A stretch of DNA of 64,000 bases, taken from contig OX485807.1 of the NCBI GenBank assembly GCA_950295325.1, positions 49,692,440-49,756,439 on the forward strand, read 5' to 3'. How positions within the stretch are numbered: the first letter of the stretch is position 1; each line of letters begins with the position of its first letter. Shown piece by piece: positions 45,963 through 57,200 of the stretch. The position numbers and the translations under genes were made by a program. The notes under the pieces are model-generated. The model was not told the DNA's origin and ran no database searches. It saw nothing but the letters and a program-made list of their open reading frames with translations. The stretch is from Polytrichum commune (Eukaryota > Streptophyta > Polytrichopsida > Polytrichales > Polytrichaceae).

Positions 45963-48900
45963 TCAGTCGGTGTAGTTGGGCAGAGTGAATCCCGTTTTGC
46001 ACGAGGCTGCCTCAGTGCACGGCTGCACATACTCGTTGGGCTCCACAACCTTGGCGGTCAGGTGTCTGGGCAGCTCCGGAATGCCCCGGAGGTGAAACGT
46101 GTAGAAAAGCTTGAAGGGAGTGATGTTGTGCAGGTGGATTACCCCTTTCGCTTCACGGAACATCCCCGCTCCGCCCGTCACCGTTAGCAATGAATCTTCA
46201 AACGTAAAGAATGGCCCCTGCACACACACCATCCTTACTTTTCAGTTGACGTAGACGTGCCAGATTCGGTTACTTATCTTAATCGGACACCTATATTTGA
46301 GTGTTATTCCAAGACCGGACATCATACAGACATGTGTTCAGAAGGGATGGGACTACATGCTCAACATGAGTTCCAAAAATTATGTGGAAAGTGGCTATGG
46401 CTTTGATTTGGTATTTTTCTTTTTTGCTGCTAAGCATCCCATACTAAGTTCGTGTTTCGTATCCTACAAGAAGTGTGCTAGTTGTAAAAGTAACCATTTA
46501 AGACCCATCTACCTGACAAGGGTAGGTTCTGATAAATCTGTGAAGTTTAGTGTGTCTGAGCAATTGGAGGAATAGGCATAAACCTCGAAACCTTGGAATC
46601 ATAATGAACCTCAGTAGAGGTTAGAAAGAAAGAAAGAAAGAAAGAAAGCATGAGGAGTTGTATGTTTGTCACTGGTGTGAATTATGGTGTTGCTTCATTT
46701 ACGAGTTCGTCTAAGTCTATGTATGGAATAGCGAAACGGGCATTATGAGAATTAGAGGGCCCCTGAAGACTATTGCCTCCTTCCGAAGGTGAACACCTTG
46801 AATGGGTGGATGCGGACAAGAAGGAAAGCACCTATCTCCCCAAAAGACGAGAACCTAGGTTCAACACATGGTTGGTTGAGAATATCCGGTTCACCTAGAT
46901 ATTTTCACTGTGATTGGGTGGATTGTAGGTGGTAGGGTGCACCAGAAATCAAGTGCTAGGAAGGTCACCCATCCAGGTACTAACCCAGCCCTAAGCGGCT
47001 TAGCCTCGGAGCTCCCATGGGACCAGGTTAAGGTCTTGGGTTTAAGCCACCCTTTCGCTGGTTAGGAAACTATGGAGGTTCGTGTCTGAGCAATAAGAGC
47101 AATTGGAGAAAACAGCATGAACCTTGAAACCTTGAAATTGAAGGGAACCTTCATAAATTTAAGTCTCAATGTCCTAGAAACTATGGAGGCTCATGTCAGA
47201 AGCAATTGATAATGGCAATGTCTAAGCAATTGGAGCGATTGGGGTAAACCTTGAACTTGATATTGAAATGAACCTGTATAAAATTCAAAAGCTCAATGAC
47301 CGGGAATCTATGGAGTTCATGTATTTGAGCAATAGTAGCAACAGGAGCACTTGAAAATGGCAAGGTCTGAGCAAATGGAGAAACTGGCATAAACCTTGAA
47401 ATTGTTGAAATGAACCTCCATATATTCAAAGTTCAGTGAGCAGGAATTTATGAAGTTCATGTCTGAGTAATTGGAGCAATTAGGAGCAAGTGGAAGTTTG
47501 TGTCCATACCTGGGCAGAAACATGACCCATGTCGCCGAGGTAGAATGTGTACATGGCTTCATAGTGATCCGGGAAGAAAAATTTGGACTTTTTGAATTTC
47601 TGGCCCTTGCCAGGGTAAGCCTTGATGACCATGGTCAGGCCGGCAGAAATTCCCAATCTCATTCGCAATGAGCCATCGTACAACTTCATCACAGATCCAA
47701 GGTGTTAATGCACGCTCAAGAATATGAACAAAAAGGTGTGGGATTCAAATTGAATTCACCATTTTCGCAAAGGTTTTGAATCATATATATGTATACTTGG
47801 ATACGTGATCGCTTGAAGGTAATGTGGAGGTTTGAAAGAAAAACCTTCTATATCGGGTTCTTGAGGGTTAAATCATTTTGGCATGCCAAGAGGTGACATT
47901 AAAATGAGTTTGGCCCTCAATGAACCTCACAAAATAGACTGCCCCTTGTTTGAATTCAAACACTACCTCCAAGCATGTACCATCACAAGTGAAAAGAAAC
48001 TATTGATATTGTATGCAAAACAACCAATTGAAAATCATAGAGGACCCACTCCAGACAAAAACTCCCACTAAATTGAAGAATAACTATATTGAGAGTTCAA
48101 TTCACATAGGTTTTCCTTTCACTTATGAATCAATGACACACATGTTGCTTCCCGGATCTCCCATTAAAAAGAGTTCCGATGTATTTCAACGAATCCACAC
48201 CAAGCGAAGCAAAATTTGTGAAAGGAATAATTTTCAGGTACCTTGTTGGAGAAGGGCACCATGTCACCAAGGGAATGCTGGAAACTGCCCCCAGACAGAG
48301 TGCTGGACACGGTGCTCCACAAACTTTGAAGGCCTTCGATGAGGCCTTCATGGTGGCCGGTTATGCTTGCAGGTTTGGTTTTTGCAACATTGATGAGGCT
48401 GAAAGGCAGGAAACAGGGGCTGTCGCGGTCATGTTCATTAATTTCGTATATGCTGAAGCGTTGAACCTCATCTGCAATGCAAAAGTGTAAGTCGATCAGC
48501 TTCAAGAAGAAGTGTGTCACAGAGAATTCATAGGTGCTCCCTTGTTTAAGGTTTGTGCAGGCAATTAAATTTTCATGACCTCAACCATAATCTCCACCAT
48601 CAGAAGAGATTATGTCCTCCGCCTGGAGTTTCTGACGGTGAACTACACTTTCAAGCACATTCATCACACCCAGAAAATGTCATATGATGAATAGATTGAA
48701 AAAGAAAGAAAGAAAGAAAGAAAGACAACTCCAATGTTGCCACTGGCGTGAATTGTGGTGTTGCTTCATTTTCGAATAGGTCCAAGTCTATATGTAATCC
48801 CCTTTAATAGATTGTCTACAAGATCAGCTTCGAGAAGAAATGTATCACACAAGATCCATCAATACTCCCTTGTTAATGGTCTGTGCACGCATTCACATTT

Positions 48901-50172
48901 TCTTCACCTTAAAAATATAATCTCTATAATCAGAAGAGATTCTGTTCTCCACCAGAAGTTTCGTATAGTGTACCACACTTTCAAACACATTCACATCACT
49001 CAGAAAATGTCATATGGTCAACAGAATAATTTGGGTAGGCAATTGGTCGATCAGGTTCAAGAAGAAATGTCTTTTGCTAGAGAGAATCAACCATACCTAT
49101 TCCCATGTCTTGGCAACCCCAGGAAGGAATTCTTCACATAATAATTTCTGTGAAGGTCAATCGAAGCTGGACACTCTGCAGTGAACTAGCGATAGATATT
49201 CATGTTTTTTTCTCAAAGAAAACAAACCCAGGAAAGTTTGCACTCAAAATTTTTTTGGAAAAATTTGCAAGCCTCCCGCGCCTCCGGATTGAAAACTCAC
49301 AGGAGCTCAGAAACTTCACATTAAAAAAAAAGGTGGAAAACGAGAGACAAAATGGGTTCAAATGAGTTTTGATCCCTCGAATAACCGTTATGGAGCCGAA
49401 ATAAATTAGCCATCAACCTAAATAAGAGCAAGAGAGTTCTTCTTCTTCTTCTTTCTTTTTTCTTTTTTATTTCTTCCCGTCTAAACGGGCACCAAGAACT
49501 TCTTCAATTACATTTTTTCAACTCCCCCAAGAGTATGCACCTTCTTTTTTTCTGGAGGAGAAAATACAATGAGGGATTTCAGAAGGTTAAGCTCGAAGAA
49601 AATTAAGCTTTTCCAAGGAACCCATGAATTTAAAGTATGAATGAGACAGATTAACCTCCACCACAAAAATTGCCAAACCCTCTCCCCAACACCTCAAAGT
49701 TGAAGGCTAAAAGGAAACCCAGAATCTTCACAACGTCCTTCGTAGGAGGGAAAAAAAAGTTTGCACCTTTTTTGGGTAGAGCATCCCACAAGAAGAGCCG
49801 CCGAACAGCCTCGCTCTCCGCGTTCTTCCCTGACCTTGGAGCTGGCTCCTTCGCCCACCGATCCAGCAATTCCTCCGAAGGTTTAATGTTGATGCTGCTG
49901 TTACTCACATTGCTGGAATTTTCCCCAACTACTTTTTGCACTGAATCACCGCTACACTTCACCCTCACTAACCTCCTCTCCGCAACCATCATGCCCATAT
50001 CCAACCTTAACCCATGACCACCAACTCCAAGTCCTCCCTTAGAATGAATTTTTACTTTCGTCGTCTTCGCATCTTTTTTGCATCTTTGCAATAATGATGA
50101 TGCAGGATCGACCCCCGCCTTCGGAAGCATGGGTGCCCATGTGTTGCTGCCATTCAACACCGCCATGGCCAT
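45963..50172 (-). CDS. AOC: Allene oxide cyclase, plastid (jasmonate/OPDA pathway)
   Basis: Four minus-strand exons: 50172-49767, 48471-48242, 47683-47510 and 46217-45963 (stop included), all with GT-AG borders and matching phases, encoding 354 aa. Exon 1 gives a Ser/Arg/Lys-rich plastid transit peptide and spacer (VRVKCSG near the likely cleavage site). Exon 2 has FSIYEINEHDRDSP and LGDMVPFSNK. Exon 3 has LYDGSLRMRLGISAG and YEAMYTFYLGDMGHVSAQ. Exon 4 has GPFFTFEDSLLTVTGGAGMF, FKLFYTFHLRGIPELP and C-terminal NYTD. These are the core motifs of the family, which cyclises the linolenate-derived allene oxide to cis-(+)-OPDA. Glu145, Asn147, Ser153 and Pro154 fit the known active-site Glu/Asn/Ser/Pro; the position I take as the active-site Cys (AGLC in relatives) is Thr. 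A 111-bp in-frame segment (48388-48278) is extra. Start chosen at Met 50172; upstream in-frame codons run through the GA-rich leader. Confidence 0.93.
46935..47052 (-). ncRNA. 5S rRNA-like sequence (pseudogene or 5S-derived insert)
   Basis: Read on the minus strand, 118 nt runs from GGGTGGCTTAAACC to GGTGCACCC. It keeps 5S landmarks in order: 'CCCATGGGAGCTCCGAGGCTA' in part (compare CCCATCAGAACTCCGAAGTTA of plant 5S), the box A-like CTAAGC region, and the box C core TAGTACCTGGATGGGTGACC, then a pairing 3' end. Divergence is too high for a functional rRNA gene. It lies in intron 3 of allene oxide cyclase in the same orientation as that gene. The parent is compared from memory; an origin as a 5S-derived SINE is possible. 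Confidence 0.75.
47080..47490. repeat. Diverged tandem array in the intron, unit about 110-130 bp
   Basis: At least three to four units share 'ctatggag.ttcatgtctgag', 'caattggag', 'aaccttgaa' and 'gaaatgaacct.catata'. It extends from allene oxide cyclase intron 3 to the edge of exon 3; a related unit sits at 46550-46620. Confidence 0.7.
48242..48471 (-). other. Allene oxide cyclase exon 2 with optional 111-bp segment
   Basis: The segment 48388-48278 starts with GT and ends with 'TTTCCAG', and its length is divisible by three. Removing it would leave FLPFSLIN joined to HSLGDMVPF, close to the family's normal loop length; keeping it adds 37 residues. No stop lies within it. Intron retention or a true insertion cannot be told apart here. 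Confidence 0.6.
48530..49040. repeat. Direct duplication inside allene oxide cyclase intron 1
   Basis: About 48550-48690 and 48876-49020 share 'atcagaagagatt', 'cacactttcaa.cacattca', 'cagaaaatgtcatatg'. A further block at about 48706-48790 ((AAAG)n followed by 'gaattgtggtgttgcttcat') repeats 46621-46720 of intron 3. Confidence 0.7.
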
Positions 50173-50210
50173 ACTCCCACAAATCCCAAATCCCAAACAC
50201 CTATAAGCCC

Positions 50211-50213
<3 letters not shown>

Positions 50214-50246
<33 letters not shown>
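50214..50246 (-). repeat. (GA)n tract in the allene oxide cyclase 5' leader
   Basis: CT repeat on the plus strand, GA in the transcript, 42-74 nt upstream of the chosen start codon; GA-rich leaders are common in plants. Confidence 0.9.
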
Positions 50247-50248
<2 letters not shown>

Positions 50249-50433
50249 AACCCCAACTCACTCGAAGTTGTTGTAACCAAAGCTATTGGAGGTGTGTGAG
50301 AATTGAAATGGGAGTATGTGGTGATAATGGATTGAAAACAAAAATGCTTTGTTATGGCAACAATCCTAAAAAACCCTCAAACTCTCCTGTCTCTTCGACC
50401 TCCCTTCTTCGCTTACTCAATCGAAACCTAAGC

Positions 50434-50443
50434 TGTTTATATG
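50434..50443 (-). promoter_or_regulatory. Possible TATA box of allene oxide cyclase
   Basis: The minus strand reads CATATAAACAG about 265 nt upstream of the start codon, which would leave a leader of roughly 230 nt that includes the GA tract. Inference from sequence and position only. Confidence 0.35.
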
Positions 50444-50499
50444 ATCAAAGAAGGTGTTGGAGATGTGTATGCAAGTATGATTGAGATGAGCGCATGTGG

Positions 50500-50883
50500 T
50501 GATGAATGATGATGGACTGGCAACAAAAACGATGATGATGGTATGACGCATATGATGTCATGTGATGTGCATCTGGAGAGCCTATATCAGTACGTTATAA
50601 GGTTGTCTGCTAACTTAGCTCCTTTGTCTGTCTGTCTCTGCAGGAGGGACTCAGGCTGCAAGCAGTTCGCTAATTCTATCTGCAAGCCTAGCAGGAGGGT
50701 AGAGCTAATAAGTTAATAAGTCAATTTGCATACTTACGCTCCTCAATCAATCAGCCAGAAGGGAAGGAAGAAGTAACTGATGACTCAGCCAACCTCCGGA
50801 GTTTAGAAAGACCCGGAGACAATATAAGTTCAAAACTTCGCCTTAAAACTTGGATCGATTCTGCTCCACCCACAAACCCGAAA

Positions 50884-50932
<49 letters not shown>

Positions 50933-51400
50933 GAAAGGTTGAATGATTCAGGAATTGTGTTTACTTATACTGAGTCAAGGGATGATTGGCAGAGAGGTCA
51001 CAGACATCAGAGGTTGGAAAAGGCTTCTGCTCACTAACTGCAGGATGGATTGCATTGGATGGCATGTGCTTCTCTAGGTGCTTAACTTAATTATCCGAAG
51101 CTGAAGAAAAAGTCAAGACAGTCTACCCAGTGATAAGTCCCTGCTTGTGATCCCACCGATCATCATCCATTGACTTTCACCTTGATTCATCATAGCCCTG
51201 TTTACGTATGTACCGGCATTGTTCATCCTCCACCGACTCAAAGTCAGTTCCCACGTGATCGACGAGGAGGAGAGGGGGGGGAGGAGGAGGAGGACATAAA
51301 TTCGGGTGTGTTTCCACCGCGGGAATGGTTCAAAATCTCATCTCCGCTGTTCATGTTGGGCTCGTGTTGAAGCAAGTGGAGGCCACACACGCCCAAAACC
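50500..51400. promoter_or_regulatory. Upstream region of allene oxide cyclase, with simple repeats
   Basis: GC-balanced stretch with a (CT)n tract (50886-50928) and a G-rich tract of GGA/GAG repeats (about 51262-51293). No coding exon is recognised. It may hold promoter or distal regulatory sequence of allene oxide cyclase. Confidence 0.35.
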
Positions 51401-54400
51401 GGAGATTTTCATAAAAGGCTATCTCCGAGTGAAAAGGCTGTCTCCGCCCTGAGAGGTGAAACTGGATGTTTTGAAACTTAGGGCCACACTACATGTGCAA
51501 GTGAGCCGTCATTGTTCTTAGTTTAGTGATACCCCAGCATGACTATTTTATAAAAAGATTGAAATATTAATTTTAAACATCTAAGATTTGATGTTGTGTT
51601 TTAATTGGCTCCCAAAATGATGGATCGTGTTCCCCCTCCATTTTTAAAGCGTTGGTAGTCTTGTGGAGAGGCGAACCCCCATTCCTAGTTGCCAATTTAA
51701 TGAAGAATCAACTTTTTATTGAACTCCTGGAATGCTAGGAAGACGGTGTCGATAAGGGAAGGGAAACCAGCAGTTTCACAACCTATGTGCCCCCCCCCCC
51801 CCTTCAGTCAACGGATATGTAATGAACAAATCCATTGAGAATGTGAAAATGTAATGAACTAATCTATATCTTGTGAAGGGTTTTTTTTTAATATGAATTG
51901 ATTTTGCAAGTGACACCAAAGGCCCCACATTAGTGTAATTTTTAGATGTGGTTCACGAGAGACATATTATGCATTGAAAAATGAGAAAATAATATGTTTG
52001 CCATACAACATGGGAGTACCGCACAGATTTTGGGGGAGGGGCCTCCTCATCCAACTCCCTGCGTTGTGTGGAGGTTTTCCACCTCCCAATGCTTATGTTC
52101 AGCCACCTCATTTTTCAATCTTCCCAATGTAAGTGCGGTGGGCAACACTTTGGAAATGGCAAATGCATGTGCAACTTGGATATGGGTATAAGGGGTGAAA
52201 TAAGCAAACACTGCAAAGGCATAATAACCAAAGTCCTTTGTTGTAACATAAACCTTTTGCATTGGACATGAATTATAGTAAATAGGTGTGACAATAATCA
52301 TTCACATTATGTTTGAAGGTATTCAATAAAAAAATTTATAACATATTCATATGTCAAGGAAATTATGCGCGGACAAAAGACCCTTGCAATGTAACTTCCA
52401 CAGGCTTCTACAATTGTTGAAGTTCATTGAAGTGTTTGTACATTGCCCACATGTATTCCATTTGTTGCAAAGCAACGACATTGGGTGCATCACCAACAAC
52501 CAACCTGTGCAATGCATCCACCAAATGGAACAAAACCATGTCATGATATGAAAAAAATTGATAGACAATAAAAGTATAGGGCAAACATGTGAAGCATATC
52601 ACACATGAACCTCATAACAAATAACTCACAACTAAAAGCAATTCATGATATGCAAATATGTGGTTGTTGATGACTCCATCGGATTGGCCACATGTTTTCA
52701 TAGGCTCAGCCCCCTTTTGACTTTGTATACAATGTAACTTGTACATGTAAGGGAGGACGTTATCACAAAAATGATATACAATATCATATGAGCACATCGA
52801 GCACTAATAAAATAAAAAATTATGCAAAAACCAATGTAACAAAATTGCAATGTTTCTTATCGTGAGTGCATCCCGCAACATGGAGAAGTGGAAAGGAGTT
52901 GTCAAGATATGGGCTACAACATCAAGATCCTACACAAATCTCTCAAGATGTGATACAAGCTTTTGGATTGTCCTTATACATGTGTATCTAGCACAATACA
53001 TGAAATCTCAAACCATTTGTGGGGTGATCTGCACGAGACTCAAAAAAATTGAAGGCCACAAAATTGATGTCAGATGTTGAACAAGTTTATGAACCATAAA
53101 CACTTAACCCCCTAAAACTCTTATATCATGGGCTTTGGTAGCATTAATGGAACATGGGAGTAGGGACCGTACATGAAGAAGAACAAAGCATGGAGAATAT
53201 ACAATTGGAAAGGGAGTCACATAAACCTCTTGATCATTTGTACAGACCAATGGCCAATTACGCACAATAAACACCATTGGATTGACACAATCCAAGAAAT
53301 ACACATGAAAAATGAGGGGGATGTTGTTGAGGAACTCCAGTGGAATAACATGGTTTAATTCCTACACACAATGGAAGAAACATTGTAAATAAAAATGAAC
53401 CAAAAATATTCCAACAAGATTCCAAATTTTTGTTTACAAAATGATTGGAGCATCTTGTGCCCTAACCAAAGTCTCCGACATCCCCCATTTCCTCACAACA
53501 ATCGCAACAATGTTTGTGTGCTCAACAAGTGCCGAAACAAAAATTTGCATAAAAGCACCCTTCCTCTTGGACACAAGTGGGTCACTCTACATGATTTTTG
53601 TGCACCACATGCAACAGAGGGGTATTTGTTCAGGGGCTAATTAATTCCAAGGCATGACTTAAAGGTTCCCTACAATTATCTAATTCTCTAAAAAAAACCT
53701 ATTTTTTTGCACCCTACCAATACTTATATTTCTCATGCCAATGTAGTTTATTGTAGTCTATATTCCTTTTAAATAATAAAAAGTAATCCATGTCCATACA
53801 TATCATTTCACACATACAAAAAGCATGTCCATACAAAACATTGTAAGAACCTTGTGCTTGAAGATCATATTACAAAACACAACAACATTACTTGATCACA
53901 TAATACAATCCTAGAACAAAAAAAATACCATATGTTACACATCAAACCTAATAGAACTTCTTAACTATGAAGACTACAAATTTAATGCTTCCAACTAGCT
54001 AAATCTGAAGCATACATAACACCACTCTAATAAATCAAGAAGAACACAACTACATCACATTTGCATATCATACACAACTAAATCAATAACTAAATTATCA
54101 TACACCATATGCATTACAAAAATGCAAGTGTATTCACCAAAAACATTGGATGATTTTGTGCTAAAAAACACAATACCCACTATGTACAAATATGCACACC
54201 AAAGAAAGATGTACATGTTTACATTTTATACCTATCTACTTTACGTATAATGGGATTGTCTATTGTCAACGAACCTTTCATTATTTGTAATTCCTTTATA
54301 ATCTTTGTTTCAAATGAATTGAATCGTCTCTATATTATGCCGCACATCGTTTGTAAAATACACCAAGTGACCCACATCTGGTCTCAGAACACCAAGGACA

Positions 54401-56226
54401 TAATCATTGTCCAAAGCACTAGCTTGGCCCCGTGTCACTAAAGTGTAGGTGGTTGCCGAATTGTGACAGTCAAAAAGCATGAACTACAATGACTATACCT
54501 CGACTCTTAGTCCATTATCCATCAAAGCACGGAGTTGGTAAAAAATGCCCCCTCCCCCCACCTCAAGAAATGCTTCTCCATTAGCTACATGAGCAAGAAC
54601 CTCCATCTTGGAGTCCTTACCCTCGAATTTTGCCAATAACACTCAATATAGTAAGCCTTGGTCGTGTAGGAGCTCAAGGAAAACTTCACATATCTACAAA
54701 CAAAATCAGGACAATGTCGTAAATTATTGAATATTCTATCCGTTTAAGGTTGTTTGGTACTAGAACATATAAAAGTACCACAAGGTTGGCTTTGTGGCAT
54801 TGAAAGAACTTCGTATTAGTTTGTATTGAAATTGTAGATCCCAAACAAAATCCGCATTTTAAGGACAAACAAAACCCACAAATAGAACACAAAAAAATAT
54901 TTGTCCACCCCAGTTTCAATGACATCTTATGTCTATGGCTAGTTTGAAATACACAATATCCTCCAAAACGGAGCTTGACCTCCTTTTGTATAGTCTAATT
55001 ATGTAAAAAACCCAGTTGGACATGGACTTTACTTAGACCCCGAATATAACGCCATCCGTGTGCTCCCAAAAGAGTCCATCTCTAACCACATCCTTGTAGA
55101 ATGTCTTTAAGTATCACAACGATGTTTGCATGCAAGCAAAAAAAAACATGTGTGCTCAATATTAATGCAAAGGGGAAAGAATAAAAAGTGAAAAATGTCC
55201 GAGTCCAATAAAAGAAGGAATAACCAAACTTCAAAATGGAAAAAAATATTGCTCAATGTGATTGTTGGTTATACGAAACAATGTCATGCACATTATGGTT
55301 TAGGAATGTAGTTTTCCAAATGTTGTTCGATGTGTGCACCTTTATATGATATTCACTCATAGTACTTTAAGACAAATTGTCCAAAATAAAACGAGTGCAA
55401 AAAGAACATAGCATTTGTTAAAAGAAAATATCAAAGAGCATGGAAATTTACAAGGGAACGGACTTGCGTAAGAGCACATATGTTTGCAGTAATGACTCCA
55501 TTGAAGATTCAAAAGGTATTGATAGACTCAAGGCTTGGATCGCATTGTGTGTAATACCACTATCCACCATTTAAAGTGCATAACCTCATATGTAAAGTAC
55601 CCTCAAACACCGTGCAATAAAACCTCCTCCACATCATCTTGTATAGTATCCCACATGGACCACGCATGTATTGCACGGTCAGGGCCCAAATGCCTAATTA
55701 TGCTATGTGATGCACCTTGATACTGGACGGATTCAAGAACATCAACGGTAGTAACGCATCATATTGGTTTATTTGTAACAACACTAGTCTCCCAAGATAT
55801 GCCGAATTACCATTGTCGTTTCCTCTCTTGTGATGCCCATCCATAAGAGAGCTCATCAATGTGAACCCTTTGGTGGATGGAATCCACTAATAGACTATCG
55901 TCCACGTTTGTGCCGAACGTGTACAACATGAAAAAATCACTCACACCATCCAACACATACTATTCCGCATCCAAATCTTGCAACAACAATTGTCGATTGG
56001 ACATCATGAAATGGAAAGGTCTTGCCCCATATTGCCTAGAGCCCCACCAACACTCGGAGCTTCAAGTGGTCTTTCTATCGGCGTGTAAAGAGACAGAAAT
56101 GCATGACCACCACTTTGATCGTGCAAAGATTCTATGCCCATTTGGAAATGAACATGAGGAGATGCATTGACTAGATGTAACTAATAGTCATGCATACCAA
56201 TGGGCTTGTTAGACATAATTGACTCA
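51401..56226. other. Intergenic, 4.8 kb, no gene recognised
   Basis: A run of 13 C lies at 51790-51802. On the minus strand several neighbouring ORF pieces between 52.0 and 53.7 kb (for example LFHLVDALHRLVVGDAPN at about 52.5 kb) look like parts of one decayed protein-coding element, but I do not recognise its family. The stretch 53.7-54.2 kb is A-rich low-complexity DNA. Confidence 0.4.
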
Positions 56227-56336
56227 GGGGCGGTTTACACTATGGACCATGAAGTTGGACCAGGGCTCTGCAAGGCATCTGATTGGCTGTTGAAGTTCTC
56301 CCGGGACAACTTCGGTTTACACTAAGGCAAAAATGG

Positions 56337-56700
56337 GGATAACATTACCCAACCCAATACTCTTAACTCCGGCGCGGAGTTCGATGCGGCTCCGATGCGG
56401 CTCCGGGGAGGTTCGGATGCCAGCTCCGGTGGGTTCGGGTGGGTTGGGGCAAAAATTGCCCCCTATTTTTTTGATTGGGTGGGGCCTTACTTGATCTCAT
56501 AAGGGGCCTCCTAGAGTAATTTGGGGCCGTAGAACCCAAATTTAGCAAAAAAAAAACCAAAAAAAGTCATCAAGGGGCCAAAACGGGGAGGGCCAGAAAA
56601 ATGGACCCACCGGAGCTAGCATCCGAACCTCCCCGGAGCCGCATCGGAGCCGCATCGAACTCCGCGCCGGAGTTAAGAGTATTGGGTTGGGTAATGTTAG
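56337..56700. mobile_element. 364-bp MULE-like MITE nested in the 1.5-kb element, 11-bp target duplication
   Basis: GGCAAAAATGG occurs on both sides (56326-56336 and 56701-56711). The arms are essentially perfect inverted repeats of about 80 bp (starting TAACATTACCCAACCCAATA and running through the repeated 'gatgcggctcc' block). A target duplication of 9-11 bp and long TIRs suit Mutator-like elements. The near-perfect arms mark it as the youngest insertion seen in the window. Confidence 0.85.
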
Positions 56701-56999
56701 GGCAAAAATGGCAGAGGGACCATGGAGGTCGAGGTCCCCAAAATATAATTTTTAAGGCCTAATAAATGCACTGACATGGTCCAACGGGTTTTGCGTTGAG
56801 AGAGGCAAGAGAGGTGGTCTGGTAGGAAAAGGCAAGGGCCCATGTCAGAGAAATACCATTTCAATAAATTTTCAATGAATCTACCTTTTAAGCGCCTTAA
56901 TTATACCATAGCCCATGAGACATACCAGCACTACCTTGCCCTACCCCTTAAACCAGCTCACACGTGTTTCACCAAACAACGCGGGACATCTAGAACTCA

Positions 57000-57200
57000 A
57001 GAATTCAAGTGCAGATTTGTTTTTTTGGTCTACCAAATGTGATGTTTGGAATTTTGGGGCTTGTAATACACCGTTGGAAAGGTCTTGAAAATACCTTTCC
57101 AACGGTATATTACACACCCCAATATTCTTACAAAATGCACTTGCAAAACAAAAAACAAAAATCTGTAGTGGTTTAGTGATTGCAGATCAGGGTAGTCAAA
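57000..57200. repeat. Degenerate copy of the 40247-40576 element's central hairpin
   Basis: The hairpin around 'acaccgttggaaaggtcttg' and 'cctttccaacggtatattac' (57064-57120), with 'gcagatcagggtagtcaaaa' at 57182, matches 40375-40525. CACTA ends are not readable. Confidence 0.7.

Larger units (their letters stand above)
46218..47509 (-). other. Intron 3 of allene oxide cyclase, repeat-rich
   Basis: The donor 'GCCCAG|GTATGG' and acceptor 'GTGTGTGCAG|GGGCC' join ...HVSAQ to GPFFTF.... The intron holds a 5S rRNA-like sequence (46935-47052), an (AAAG)n tract at about 46627-46648 and a diverged array of repeats containing 'tctgagcaattggag..aaaccttgaa' (47080-47490, one more unit at 46550-46620). 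Confidence 0.9.

Noticed and set aside
46297-46575. 92-codon plus-strand ORF near allene oxide cyclase
   Set aside because: It lies antisense in intron 3, has no recognisable motif and overlaps the intronic repeat unit.
46935-47052. Functional 5S rRNA gene
   Set aside because: Divergence in the stems and box A region is too high, it is a single copy within an intron, and no T-run terminator follows directly.
48179-48490. Plus-strand ORF over allene oxide cyclase exon 2
   Set aside because: It is a shadow on the antisense strand of a conserved exon.
49651-49764. Continuation of the exon 1 ORF past the donor site as coding
   Set aside because: The donor at 49766 joins in phase to the conserved exon 2; the read-through peptide is Phe/Gly-rich and unlike any AOC.
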